Origin: Pseudomonadota bacterium
GTDB taxonomy: Bacteria; Pseudomonadota; Alphaproteobacteria; Caulobacterales; Caulobacteraceae
Direction: 5' to 3'
NCBI GenBank assembly: GCA_023432855.1
Contig: JAEZEZ010000035.1
Location: 1 to 64,000, forward strand
Length of the DNA: 64,000 nucleotides
Made by a program: the position numbers and the translations under genes. This document shows, in pieces, positions 1 through 7,285 of this stretch (position 1 is the stretch's first letter; every line of letters begins with the position of its first letter). The notes under the pieces were generated by a model, which saw nothing but the letters and a program-made list of their open reading frames with translations, was not told the DNA's origin and searched no databases.

Positions 1-2
1 GC

Positions 3-434
3 CGTGGCGAAGGTTTCGGCGCCGAAGTGCAGCGCCGTATCCTGATCGGCACCTATGTGCTGTCGGCGGGTTATTACGACGCTTACTACTCCCGTGCCCA
101 GAAGCTGCGCACCCTCATCAAGCGCGACTTCGACCAGGCGTTTGAAACGTGCGACGTGATCCTGACGCCGTCCACGCCCGGCCCGGCCTTCGGCGTGGGG
201 TCCAAGACGTCCGATCCGCTGGAAATGTATCTGCAGGACGTCTTCACTGTGACGGTGAACCTGGCGGGCCTGCCCGGCATTTCGGTGCCCGGCGGGCTCA
301 CCGACAGCGGCCTGCCTTTGGGCCTTCAGCTCATCGGCAAGGCCTTCGACGAAGGCACCCTGCTGCGCGCCGCCCAGGCGGTCGAAACGGCGGCGGATTT
401 CAAGGCAAAGCCCGCGAAGTGGTGGACGGCATGA
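3..434 (+). CDS. gatA: Asp-tRNA(Asn)/Glu-tRNA(Gln) amidotransferase subunit A, C-terminal part (5' end outside window)
   Basis: This is the last 143 residues of the amidase subunit, which releases ammonia from glutamine for transamidation of Glu-tRNA(Gln) or Asp-tRNA(Asn) in the cytoplasm. The reading frame is open from base 3. The segment [16 protein letters not shown] and the later [12 protein letters not shown] and [10 protein letters not shown] motifs are typical of the GatA C-terminus. The catalytic Ser-Ser-Lys triad lies upstream of the window and cannot be checked. The stop codon overlaps the gatB start in an ATGA, so the two subunits are translationally coupled. Confidence 0.95.
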   Translation, partial: RGEGFGAEVQRRILIGTYVLSAGYYDAYYSRAQKLRTLIKRDFDQAFETCDVILTPSTPGPAFGVGSKTSDPLEMYLQDVFTVTVNLAGLPGISVPGGLTDSGLPLGLQLIGKAFDEGTLLRAAQAVETAADFKAKPAKWWTA

Positions 435-1915
435 GCAGGACCATAAAAGGCCAGACCGGCGATTGGGAAATCGTGATCGGCATGGAGGTCCATGCCCAGG
501 TCACCAGCAACTCCAAGCTGTTCTCCGGCGCTTCGACGCAGTTCGGCGCCGAACCCAACAGCCAGGTCAGCTTCGTGGATGCGGGGCTTCCGGGCATGCT
601 GCCGGTCATCAACGAGAAATGCGTCGAACAGGCGGTCCGCACCGGGCTTGGCCTCAAGGCGAAGATCAACCTGCGCTCGGTGTTCGACCGCAAGAATTAT
701 TTCTATCCCGACCTGCCCCAGGGCTACCAGATCAGCCAGTTCAAGGATCCCATCGTGGGCGAGGGCGAGGTCACGATCGACCTCAAGAGCGGCGAAAGCA
801 TCAAGGTGGGCATCGAACGCCTGCACCTGGAACAGGACGCCGGCAAGTCCATCCATGACCAGCACCCCGACCAGTCCTTTGTCGACCTGAACCGGTCGGG
901 CGTGGCGCTGATGGAGATCGTGACCAAGCCCCATATGCGCTCCAGCGAGGAAGCCGCGGCCTTCCTCAAGAAGCTGCGCGCCATCGTCCGCTATCTGGGC
1001 ACCTGCGACGGCAACATGGACGAAGGCTCCATGCGCGCCGACGTCAATGTTTCGGTCTGCCGTCCCGGCGGCTATGAGGAATTCCGCAAGACCGGCTCGT
1101 TCAAGAGCCTGGGCACCCGCTGCGAGATCAAGAACGTCAATTCCCTGCGCTTCATTCAGCAGGCGGTGGAGTATGAAGCCCGCCGCCAGGTGGAGATCCT
1201 GGAAGAGGGCGGCGCGATCCGCCAGGAAACCCGCCTGTTCGACAGCCGCCAGGGCGAAACCCGCTCCATGCGCGGCAAGGAAGAGGCGCACGACTACCGC
1301 TACTTCCCCGATCCCGACCTGCTGCCGCTGGAGCTGGAGGAGGCCTGGATCGAGGAGATCCGCGCCTCGCTGCCCGAGCTTCCGGACGACAAGCGCAAGC
1401 GCTTCATGAGCCAGTACGGCCTGTCGGCCTACGACGCCGGCGTGCTGATCAGCGAGCAGGCCAAGGCCGACTATTTCGAGGAGGCCGCGAAGGGCCGCGA
1501 CGCCAAGCTGGTGGCCAACTGGGTCACCAACGAACTCTCCGCGCGCCTGTCGGCCGGCGGCCACGAGTTCGCCGACAGCCCGCTGCCGGCCGCGCACGTG
1601 GCCGAGCTGGTGGCCCTGATCGAGGAGGGGGTCATCTCCTCCAAGATCGCCAAGGAGGTGTTCGACCACGTCTGGAACGGCGAGGGCTCGCCGCGCGAGG
1701 TGGTCGAGAAGCACGGCCTGAAGCAGGTGACCGACACCGGCGCCATCGAGAAGGCCGTCGACGAGATCATCGCCGCCAACCCCGACAAGGCCGAGGCCGT
1801 GAAGGACAAGCCGCAGGCCATCGGCTGGTTCGTCGGCCAGGTGATGAAGGCCACGGGCGGCAAGGCCAACCCTGCGGCGGTCAACGACATCCTGAAGGCG
1901 AAGCTGGGGTTGTGA
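431..1915 (+). CDS. gatB: Asp-tRNA(Asn)/Glu-tRNA(Gln) amidotransferase subunit B
   Basis: GatB (494 aa, normal length) binds the mischarged tRNA and carries the kinase/transamidase site that uses ammonia from GatA. The signature [12 protein letters not shown] is at about residues 92-103 and [13 protein letters not shown] at about 196-208. The C-terminal third is the helical YqeY-like tRNA-binding domain. The ATG at 431 overlaps the gatA stop (ATGA). A longer open frame runs upstream inside gatA, but the family signature GMEVHAQ near residue 17 supports this start. A hairpin follows the gene. Confidence 0.97.
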   Translation: MSRTIKGQTGDWEIVIGMEVHAQVTSNSKLFSGASTQFGAEPNSQVSFVDAGLPGMLPVINEKCVEQAVRTGLGLKAKINLRSVFDRKNYFYPDLPQGYQISQFKDPIVGEGEVTIDLKSGESIKVGIERLHLEQDAGKSIHDQHPDQSFVDLNRSGVALMEIVTKPHMRSSEEAAAFLKKLRAIVRYLGTCDGNMDEGSMRADVNVSVCRPGGYEEFRKTGSFKSLGTRCEIKNVNSLRFIQQAVEYEARRQVEILEEGGAIRQETRLFDSRQGETRSMRGKEEAHDYRYFPDPDLLPLELEEAWIEEIRASLPELPDDKRKRFMSQYGLSAYDAGVLISEQAKADYFEEAAKGRDAKLVANWVTNELSARLSAGGHEFADSPLPAAHVAELVALIEEGVISSKIAKEVFDHVWNGEGSPREVVEKHGLKQVTDTGAIEKAVDEIIAANPDKAEAVKDKPQAIGWFVGQVMKATGGKANPAAVNDILKAKLGL

Positions 1916-1920
1916 TGCTT

Positions 1921-1936
1921 GGGGGCTGCGGCCCCC
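1921..1936. other. Short GC hairpin just after gatB
   Basis: A perfect 6-bp stem (GGGGGC / GCCCCC) with a TGCG loop begins 5 bases after the gatB stop. It has no T-tract, so it is probably a 3'-end stabiliser or part of the gatB 3' untranslated region rather than a terminator by itself. Confidence 0.4.
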
Positions 1937-1970
1937 AAACCCCCGGCTGGTCGCTAACGCTCGCGACGCG

Positions 1971-1998
1971 GTCGCTCGCTGCTTGAGCGACGTTCTTC
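1971..1998 (+). terminator. gatB: Probable gatB terminator
   Basis: The 7-bp inverted repeat GTCGCTC/GAGCGAC (loop GCTGCTT) is followed by GTTCTTCT, a weak T-rich tract. It lies 56 bases after gatB and before the convergent rcnB-like gene. Confidence 0.5.
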
Positions 1999-2000
1999 TG

Positions 2001-2036
2001 AAAAAAAATGGCCCGGAGAGCGATCTCCGGGCCTTT
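2001..2036. terminator. Bidirectional intrinsic terminator between gatB and the RcnB-like gene
   Basis: A 10-bp perfect stem (GGCCCGGAGA / TCTCCGGGCC, 2010-2033) has eight A residues on its left, which read as a T-tract on the minus strand, and TTT on its right. It best fits as the terminator of the minus-strand gene ending at 2051 and may also stop read-through from gatB. Confidence 0.8.
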
Positions 2037-2050
2037 GGCTTTGGCGGCTG

Positions 2051-3079
2051 TTACCAGCGCCAGGCGTCGCGGATGACGTCGATGATGTACCCATCATAGT
2101 CGTCGATCAGGTAGATGGTGTTGTCCACTGCCACCCAGCGTGTGCCCTCGGGCGGATAGCCGAGGCCATAGGTGCGCCAGTCGTTGATCTGATAGCGCCA
2201 GAAGATGTCCGGCAGATACTGCCCCACCGACCAGTACCGACCCCAATACGAGCGCGGCACGCTGTAATAGCCCCAGCCCGGCGCGAAGTAGAAGCCGATG
2301 CGGACGCCGCTATAGCCGCGAAAACGGCTGTCGTTGCGCCACCAGTTCGGGCTGTGGTTGCGGTAGAAGTTCTGCCGCCACTGGTCGCCGTTGAACCGCT
2401 GGCGGAACTCGCGGCGCTGGCGGTCCCGGTCGCCGTGGTTCCAGTCCGGCCGGCCGGGTCGCATCTGATCGCCGCCGCCAGGCCGGCCGGGCCGCACGGG
2501 CGCGGCCCCGGGACGATCCGGCCGGTTCAATCCGCTGCCAGGGTTGCCGGGACGGTTCGGCCCCGCGTTCGGACGATCCGGGCCGTTCCAGCCTGCGTTG
2601 GGGCGATCGGGGCGACCTTGATCGGAGCCGGGACGGTTCGGGCCGCTGCCGGGGCGGTCAGGGCGGGCGCCGCCGGGATTGGGTCCATTGTGCTGCGACG
2701 GCGTGGCGCCGGGGCGGTCCGGGCGGTTCCAGCCGGAGTTAGGACGGTCTGGACGCGACGGTCCGCCCTCGGGGCGGTCGGGACGCTGGGGACGATCAGG
2801 CCGATCCGCACCGGGGTTCGGGCGGTCCGGCATGGAGGGACGATCAGGCCGCGCGCCGTCATTCGAGGGCCGTTGAGGCGGCGCGGGGCGCGTCTCGGGC
2901 GGGCGCTCGGGCCGGGATTGCGCCACACGGGCGTCGGGACGCGGGGATTCGGCCCGCGAGGGTCGCTCGCGGCGCGGCTGTTGCTGTAGTTCCTGTTCCT
3001 GCGCCAGGGCCTGGATGGGCGTGGCGAGCGGCCCGGAGATTGCGGCGATGGCGGTGAAAGCCATCAGTAGGCGTTTCAT
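2051..3079 (-). CDS. RcnB-family secreted protein with a long RPDRP-repeat linker
   Basis: The protein is 342 aa. An N-terminal signal peptide (MKRLLMAFTAIAA..., cleavage probably after ALA near residue 26) is followed by a proline/arginine/aspartate low-complexity region with about a dozen RPDRP-type repeats at residues 77-212. A C-terminal domain of about 90 residues is rich in Tyr, Trp and Gly (GYSGVRIGFYFAPGWGYYSVP, ending DAWRW). This domain resembles the RcnB/DUF1236 type of periplasmic proteins; E. coli RcnB affects nickel/cobalt homeostasis. I chose the ATG at 3079 because the signal peptide begins there; a longer frame adds 29 residues without a leader. A second RcnB-like gene lies upstream in the same orientation. 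Its ligand is unknown. Confidence 0.75.
   Translation of the reverse strand: MKRLLMAFTAIAAISGPLATPIQALAQEQELQQQPRRERPSRAESPRPDARVAQSRPERPPETRPAPPQRPSNDGARPDRPSMPDRPNPGADRPDRPQRPDRPEGGPSRPDRPNSGWNRPDRPGATPSQHNGPNPGGARPDRPGSGPNRPGSDQGRPDRPNAGWNGPDRPNAGPNRPGNPGSGLNRPDRPGAAPVRPGRPGGGDQMRPGRPDWNHGDRDRQRREFRQRFNGDQWRQNFYRNHSPNWWRNDSRFRGYSGVRIGFYFAPGWGYYSVPRSYWGRYWSVGQYLPDIFWRYQINDWRTYGLGYPPEGTRWVAVDNTIYLIDDYDGYIIDVIRDAWRW
2444..2851 (-). repeat. Degenerate RPDRP coding repeat array
   Basis: These are imperfect short repeats (units of roughly 8-16 residues centred on RPDRP, with NAGWN, NSGWN and GSGPN spacers) inside the RcnB-like gene. They make the DNA repetitive in both strands and generate long spurious frames. 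Copy number may vary between strains. Confidence 0.75.
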
Positions 3080-3188
3080 GGTCGTTGGTTCCTGCACGCC
3101 GGCATCCGGCGGCTTGAGGCAAGGATTGCGCGATGGCGATGAACCCAGGCTGAACGTCGTTAGCAATCAACGGACTGCTGGAAACAGA

Positions 3189-3216
3189 AGACCCCGCAGG
3201 CGAACCTGCGGGGTCT
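3189..3216 (-). terminator. Intrinsic terminator of the second RcnB-like gene
   Basis: A perfect 12-bp stem (AGACCCCGCAGG / CCTGCGGGGTCT) with a CGAA tetraloop is followed on the minus strand by TCTGTTTC. It lies 22 bases after the minus-strand gene ending at 3238. Confidence 0.75.
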
Positions 3217-3237
3217 GGAATCCTGGCTTGTGTTCGC

Positions 3238-3732
3238 TCAATAGACGCCGGAGACGACGCTGGCGATCAGGCCGGTGGCGATCGCGATCATGACGATGTC
3301 GTTGCCGGCGTGGACATAGCGATAGCCGCGCGGGGCAGGGCGAAGGCCGTACACATAGGGGTCGCGCACATAGTAGCTGCGATACTGCGTCGGCAGATAG
3401 CCGCCGGTCCGCCAGCGATAGCCGGAATAGCGCGGCTCGACACGGTAGTAGCCATAGCTGGGCGCATACCAGTAGCCGTTGCGCGGGCCGGTATAGCCCC
3501 GGAAGTCAGACCGACCGCGCCACCAGTTGTTGTTGTTGCGGTCCCACCGATCGTTGCGGTAGTCGCGGCGATCGTCACGGCGCTGGTCGCGATAGTCGCG
3601 TCGGTCGTTTCGCCGATCGTCGCGATACTCCCGGCGATCGTCGCGTCGGCTCTGCGCCTCGGCCAGCAGGGGGACGGCCGTCGTCGAAAGCGCCAGGGCG
3701 ACGACTGCGGCCTTGGTCAGGCGGTTCATCAT
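3238..3732 (-). CDS. RcnB-family secreted protein with Asp/Arg/Tyr-rich linker
   Basis: This 164-aa protein has a signal peptide (VVALALSTTAVPLLAEAQS, cleavage near residue 27), a strongly charged DRR/DYR-rich stretch at about residues 29-70, and a C-terminal RcnB-like segment (DFRGYTGPRNGYWYAPSYGYY, then YLPTQYRSYYVRDP). It shares the FRGY...GYYxVxRxY pattern with the protein at 2051-3079, so the two are probably tandem paralogues with different linkers. Two adjacent ATGs (3730-3732 and 3727-3729) are both possible starts; GGAG lies 8 bases from the first. Function beyond RcnB membership is unknown. Confidence 0.75.
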   Translation of the reverse strand: MMNRLTKAAVVALALSTTAVPLLAEAQSRRDDRREYRDDRRNDRRDYRDQRRDDRRDYRNDRWDRNNNNWWRGRSDFRGYTGPRNGYWYAPSYGYYRVEPRYSGYRWRTGGYLPTQYRSYYVRDPYVYGLRPAPRGYRYVHAGNDIVMIAIATGLIASVVSGVY

Positions 3733-3932
3733 CTCGCTCCATTTCTGACCGCCAACCCGACGGGCGGTCTCGAGGGGACCAACAGACGATCCGGGGCCTG
3801 AACGCGTCCTGAATAGCGCCGTCAGGAAGTCGATCCGGCCGATTCTGCCGTTAACGCTAACTTCAAACCGGCGGTATTTGATGTGCCAAAGGAAGACGGG
3901 GGCAGAATGGCCGCCGTCGTGGAGATACGGTG

Positions 3933-4244
3933 ATGAACGCGCAAGAAATGGCGCTCGACCTGCAGGCCGATACGCAAGACGAACACCTGCCGCTGCCGAC
4001 TGCCGACATGTCGGGCGACGATCTGTTCAGGCTGGGGATGTTGTATTCGTCGGGATCCGGCGGATGTCCGATGGATCGGGTCTCGGCCCATGTGATCTTC
4101 AACCTGGCGGCCATGAAGGGCTCCATCGAGGCGCGCGTCTATCGCCGCGAGATGAGCATGGAGATGGAGCGCGAGGAGATCGCCGAGGCCCAGAAGGCGG
4201 CGCGTCGCTACATCGATCAGGGCGTGGTCCTGCTGGTCGCCTGA
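3933..4244 (+). CDS. Small Sel1-like repeat protein
   Basis: This 103-aa cytoplasmic protein has no signal peptide. The central stretch (DLFRLGMLYSSGSGG...SAHVIFNLAAMKG) has the spacing of a single Sel1-like helical repeat, and the following helix (AEAQKAARRYI) looks like the end of another. I chose the ATG at 3933 over the GTG at 3930 because GGAG at 3921-3924 is 8 bases from it. Sel1-like proteins usually mediate protein contacts; the partner cannot be told from here. It stands alone between a divergent RcnB gene and dps. Confidence 0.7.
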   Translation: MNAQEMALDLQADTQDEHLPLPTADMSGDDLFRLGMLYSSGSGGCPMDRVSAHVIFNLAAMKGSIEARVYRREMSMEMEREEIAEAQKAARRYIDQGVVLLVA

Positions 4245-4300
4245 CCGTCCGCCTACGCCCGATCCGATCAGCAAAGCCTATCGGCGGCATAAGCAGAATT

Positions 4301-4325
4301 GACCCGCTGCGGGTCTTTCGTTTCA
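4301..4325 (+). terminator. Probable intrinsic terminator after the Sel1-like gene
   Basis: The short stem GACCCG/CGGGTC with loop CTG is followed by TTTCGTTT, 56 bases after the stop at 4244. The stem is only 6 bp, so efficiency may be modest. Confidence 0.55.
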
Positions 4326-4375
4326 GCGTCTAGCTGACTAGCTAATCCGTCAGGATTTCTGTCGAGGAGAACGAA

Positions 4376-4891
4376 ATGGCCACTGCTAGCGAGAAGCGCC
4401 TGGCGCCGCTGAGAACACCGACCAGCCTGTCGGAAACCGCCACGCGCGACATTTCCGCGGCCCTGACGGGACTGTTGGCGGACGTGTTCGCCATCTATCT
4501 GAAGACCAAGAACTTCCACTGGCACGTGTCTGGCCATCACTTCCGCGATTACCACCTGTTGCTGGACGAGCAGGCGGCCGAACTGTTCGCCATGACCGAT
4601 CCCATCGCCGAGCGCGCGCGCAAGATCGGCGGACCCACGCTGCGCTCCATCGGCCAGATCGCCAAGGAGACGCGCGTCAAGGACAACGACGCCGATTTCG
4701 TCGACCCGCTGGATATGCTGGGCGAGCTGCGTGACGACAATAACGACCTTGTCAGCCGCATGCGCGAGGTTCACGACCTGTGCGACGAACACGGCGACAT
4801 CGCCACCGCCAGCCTGCTTGAGAACTGGGTCGACGAGACCGAAAAGCGCGTCTGGTTCCTGTTCGAGACCGGGCGTCGCGGAAACAGCTGA
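4376..4891 (+). CDS. dps: Dps-family ferritin-like DNA-binding/iron-storage protein
   Basis: The protein is 171 aa, the usual Dps length. Dps dodecamers oxidise ferrous iron with peroxide, store it and protect DNA. The ferroxidase ligands are in place: H48 in NFHWHVSG, H60 and D64 in YHLLLDEQ, and D75 and E79 in TDPIAER, which matches the family spacing. The ATG at 4376 has a strong ribosome-binding site (GAGGAGAA). The 130 bases upstream contain the preceding terminator, so dps has its own promoter. No OxyR-like site was recognisable by eye. Confidence 0.92.
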   Translation: MATASEKRLAPLRTPTSLSETATRDISAALTGLLADVFAIYLKTKNFHWHVSGHHFRDYHLLLDEQAAELFAMTDPIAERARKIGGPTLRSIGQIAKETRVKDNDADFVDPLDMLGELRDDNNDLVSRMREVHDLCDEHGDIATASLLENWVDETEKRVWFLFETGRRGNS

Positions 4892-4968
4892 GCCCCGCGC
4901 TGCGGCTCTGCTTGCACGGCTTCCTGGATCGATCATAGTCGGTCCGGGACAGCTTGGGAGAGCGGCGG

Positions 4969-5340
4969 ATGAACAGGTTCGCGGCGGGGATCATTGGCTT
5001 GGCGATGGCCGGCGCGGCCATCGGGCCCGCCATGGCGCGCGGCGCGGACATGTCCAACGCCTTTGGCAACACCATCATCTCCTACTACCCGCGCGGAGAG
5101 TGGATCAGGCACTACTTCGAGCCTGACGGCCGCTACCACTCGCAGTATTCGGACGGTCGCCACATGGAGGCGCGCTGGTCGGTCGAGGACGGCAAGCTGT
5201 GTCTGCGCGACTTCCGCCCGCGTCAGCTGCTGCCGCGATTCTGCAGCCCGATGGTCGAGGCCGAGGTGGGTTCGACCTGGCAGGCGCGCGATCCGCTGGG
5301 CCGCACCATTCGCAACGAACTGGTCGCGGGGCGCCGATGA
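4969..5340 (+). CDS. Hypothetical secreted protein
   Basis: This 123-aa protein has an N-terminal signal peptide (MNRFAAGIIGLAMAGAAIGPAMARGA, cleavage near residue 25). The mature part contains short beta-type motifs (IISYYPRGEWIRHYFEPDGRY, ARWSVEDGKLCLRDF) and two cysteines that may pair. The pattern of a tyrosine-rich strand followed by WSVEDGKLC is seen in small periplasmic proteins of unknown function in Caulobacterales; I cannot assign a family. The ATG at 4969 was chosen because GGGAG at 4956-4960 precedes it. Confidence 0.65.
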   Translation: MNRFAAGIIGLAMAGAAIGPAMARGADMSNAFGNTIISYYPRGEWIRHYFEPDGRYHSQYSDGRHMEARWSVEDGKLCLRDFRPRQLLPRFCSPMVEAEVGSTWQARDPLGRTIRNELVAGRR

Positions 5341-5390
5341 CCTCTTGCTAGGTTGGGTGTGACGCTCTAGAGGCGACGGCCTGCCCGAGC

Positions 5391-5475
5391 GCGGATGTGG
5401 CGGAACTGGTAGACGCACTGGATTTAGGTTCCAGCGCCGCAAGGCGTGGAGGTTCGAGTCCTCTCATCCGCACCA
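5391..5475 (+). tRNA. tRNA-Leu (anticodon UAG)
   Basis: An 85-nt class II tRNA with encoded CCA. The acceptor stem GCGGATG/CATCCGC closes the molecule, the anticodon stem is CTGGA/TCCAG with loop TTTAGGT (anticodon TAG at 5425-5427), there is a long variable arm (GCGCCGCAAGGCGT region) and a T arm GGTTCGAGTCC. It reads CUA and, by wobble, other CUN codons. Confidence 0.97.
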
Positions 5476-5482
5476 ATATGAA

Positions 5483-5513
5483 AAAGGCCCCGGATCGCTC
5501 CGGGGCCTTTCTT
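5483..5513. terminator. Bidirectional terminator after tRNA-Leu
   Basis: An 11-bp stem (AAGGCCCCGGA / TCCGGGGCCTT) with loop TCGC is flanked by A-tract on the left and TTTCTTCTT on the right. It serves both the plus-strand tRNA and the minus-strand permease gene that ends at 5532. Confidence 0.85.
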
Positions 5514-5531
5514 CTTGCAGTCGCCAGAGGG

Positions 5532-7139
5532 TCAGTCCTCGCGGCGATCCGTCGGCGACGGCGCGCCGGGCATCGGCGGGACCGGGCCGGAAGGGGCGTC
5601 GGCGTCCAGCTCGGGCACCTCGACCAGACCGCGGCCGACGTGGCTCTTGCGGAAGCCGTAGGCGAAGTAGATCAGCAGACCCAGGCCGCCCCAGATTGGC
5701 AGCACCAGCTTGGCGTCGTGCGGCAGGTTCCAGAACAGCGCCAGGCAGCCCAGCGCCGACAAGGGGGCGATGACCCAGACGGCCGGCGTCTTGAACGGAC
5801 GGTGGCGGTTGGGATCCTTGACCCGCAGCATCAGCACCGCAATCGACACCATGAAGAAGGCGAACAGGGTGCCCGAGTTCGAGATGTCGGCCAGTTGGCC
5901 CACGGGGAACAGTGCGCCCGCGATAGCCACTGCGATCCCGGTGAACAGGGTGACGATATAGGGCGTCTTCCACTTGGCGTGCATCTTGGTCAGGCCTTCC
6001 GGCAGCAGGCCGTCGCGCGCCATGACGAAGAAGATGCGGGTCTGGCCGAAGATCATCATCAGGATGACCGAAGGCAGGGCCAGCAGGGCGGCGGTGCCCA
6101 GGGCGTTGCCGACCTGCGGATGGCCGATAATGCGCAGGACGTGGGCCAACGCCTCGTTGGAGCAGACCAGCTGGTCGGCGTTGGCGGGCAGGGCGCAGGC
6201 GGCCATGAAGGCGGCCGAACCCGGCTGCACGGCCGAACCGTCTGCGCCCAGTACCGGCTGCGCGCCGATCGCGCCCGCCGCGCCCAGGGCGACCAGCAGG
6301 TAGAAGATGGTGCAGATCGCCAGCGAGCCGATCAGGCCGATAGGCACGTTGCGCTGCGGGTTCTTGGTTTCCTCGGCCGCCGTCGATACGGCGTCGAACC
6401 CGACGTAGGCGAAGAAGATCGAGGCGGCGGCGCCGACCACGCCCATGCCCGAATAGGCGCCGAACATGCCATTGGGCGTAAAGGGCGACAGGTTCGCCGT
6501 CTGCACGACCGGCAGCGTCAGCGCGATGAAGACCGTCAGGGCGATGACTTTGATGGCCACCAGGATCGCATTGACCCGGGCCGATTCCGTCGTGCCGACG
6601 ATCAGCAGGGCGGTGACGGCCAGGGCGACGATGATGGCCGGAACATTGATGATGCCCGCCGAGAAGTCCGGCGTCGGGATGAAGCCGTGCATCGTCCAGG
6701 CCGGACCTGCCGACAGCAGGTCAGGGAAATCGAACCCCAACCCCTTCTCGATCAACCCGAGAACATAGCCCGACCAGCCCACCGACACGGCAGAGGCCGC
6801 CACGGCGTATTCCAGGATCAGGGCCCAGCCCACGCACCACGCCAGCAACTCCCCCATCACGGCGTAGGTATAGGTGTAGGCCGACCCCGAAACGGGGGCC
6901 ATGGCCGCAAGCTCTGAATAGCAAAGCGCCGCGACCGCGCAGACGGCGCCGGCGATGACGAAGCTGATCATCATGCCCGGCCCGGCCTTCTGCGCCGCAG
7001 CGGCGGTCAGCACGAAGATGCCGGTGCCGATGATGGCGCCGATGCCCAGCAAGGTCAGCTGGATCGGGCCGAGAGACCGGTGAAGCGATTTCTTCTCGGC
7101 CGTGGCCAGAATCGCGTCTAGCGACTTAACGCGCCACAT
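5532..7139 (-). CDS. APC-superfamily amino acid permease (cationic amino acid transporter-like)
   Basis: This 535-aa inner-membrane transporter has about 12 hydrophobic segments. The first helix carries the APC substrate-binding motif IGAIIGTGIF near residue 35. FAYVGFDAVSTAAEE in the middle and FGQTRIFFVMARDGLLP later are typical of the CAT/YfnA branch, which imports amino acids by proton symport. I chose the ATG at 7139, preceded by GTGGGGG, because the frame upstream adds only a non-conserved leader. The tail (residues about 505-535) is proline-rich and hydrophilic. It diverges from hrpB, separated by about 145 bases that must hold both promoters. Confidence 0.88.
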   Translation of the reverse strand: MWRVKSLDAILATAEKKSLHRSLGPIQLTLLGIGAIIGTGIFVLTAAAAQKAGPGMMISFVIAGAVCAVAALCYSELAAMAPVSGSAYTYTYAVMGELLAWCVGWALILEYAVAASAVSVGWSGYVLGLIEKGLGFDFPDLLSAGPAWTMHGFIPTPDFSAGIINVPAIIVALAVTALLIVGTTESARVNAILVAIKVIALTVFIALTLPVVQTANLSPFTPNGMFGAYSGMGVVGAAASIFFAYVGFDAVSTAAEETKNPQRNVPIGLIGSLAICTIFYLLVALGAAGAIGAQPVLGADGSAVQPGSAAFMAACALPANADQLVCSNEALAHVLRIIGHPQVGNALGTAALLALPSVILMMIFGQTRIFFVMARDGLLPEGLTKMHAKWKTPYIVTLFTGIAVAIAGALFPVGQLADISNSGTLFAFFMVSIAVLMLRVKDPNRHRPFKTPAVWVIAPLSALGCLALFWNLPHDAKLVLPIWGGLGLLIYFAYGFRKSHVGRGLVEVPELDADAPSGPVPPMPGAPSPTDRRED

Positions 7140-7285
7140 ATAAACCCCCACGTTTATTACAGCAGCCTGTGCTGCTTCGGCGGGGACGCTAGCGGCGCAG
7201 CGGACCGCGCGCAACGCGCATGACGCGGGCGCGACCCTCAGACGACGCTTTCGTGATGAGGGTGTGGCGCGCTACAGGCGGCGGG

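Noticed and set aside
326..1714. Long open frame on the minus strand opposite gatB (462 aa)
   Set aside because: It lies antisense to a clearly conserved gene, has a low-complexity composition and no recognisable domain; high GC makes such frames common.
2444..2851. CRISPR-like or intergenic repeat array
   Set aside because: The repeats are coding (RPDRP units) in the minus-strand gene, irregular in length and without constant spacers.
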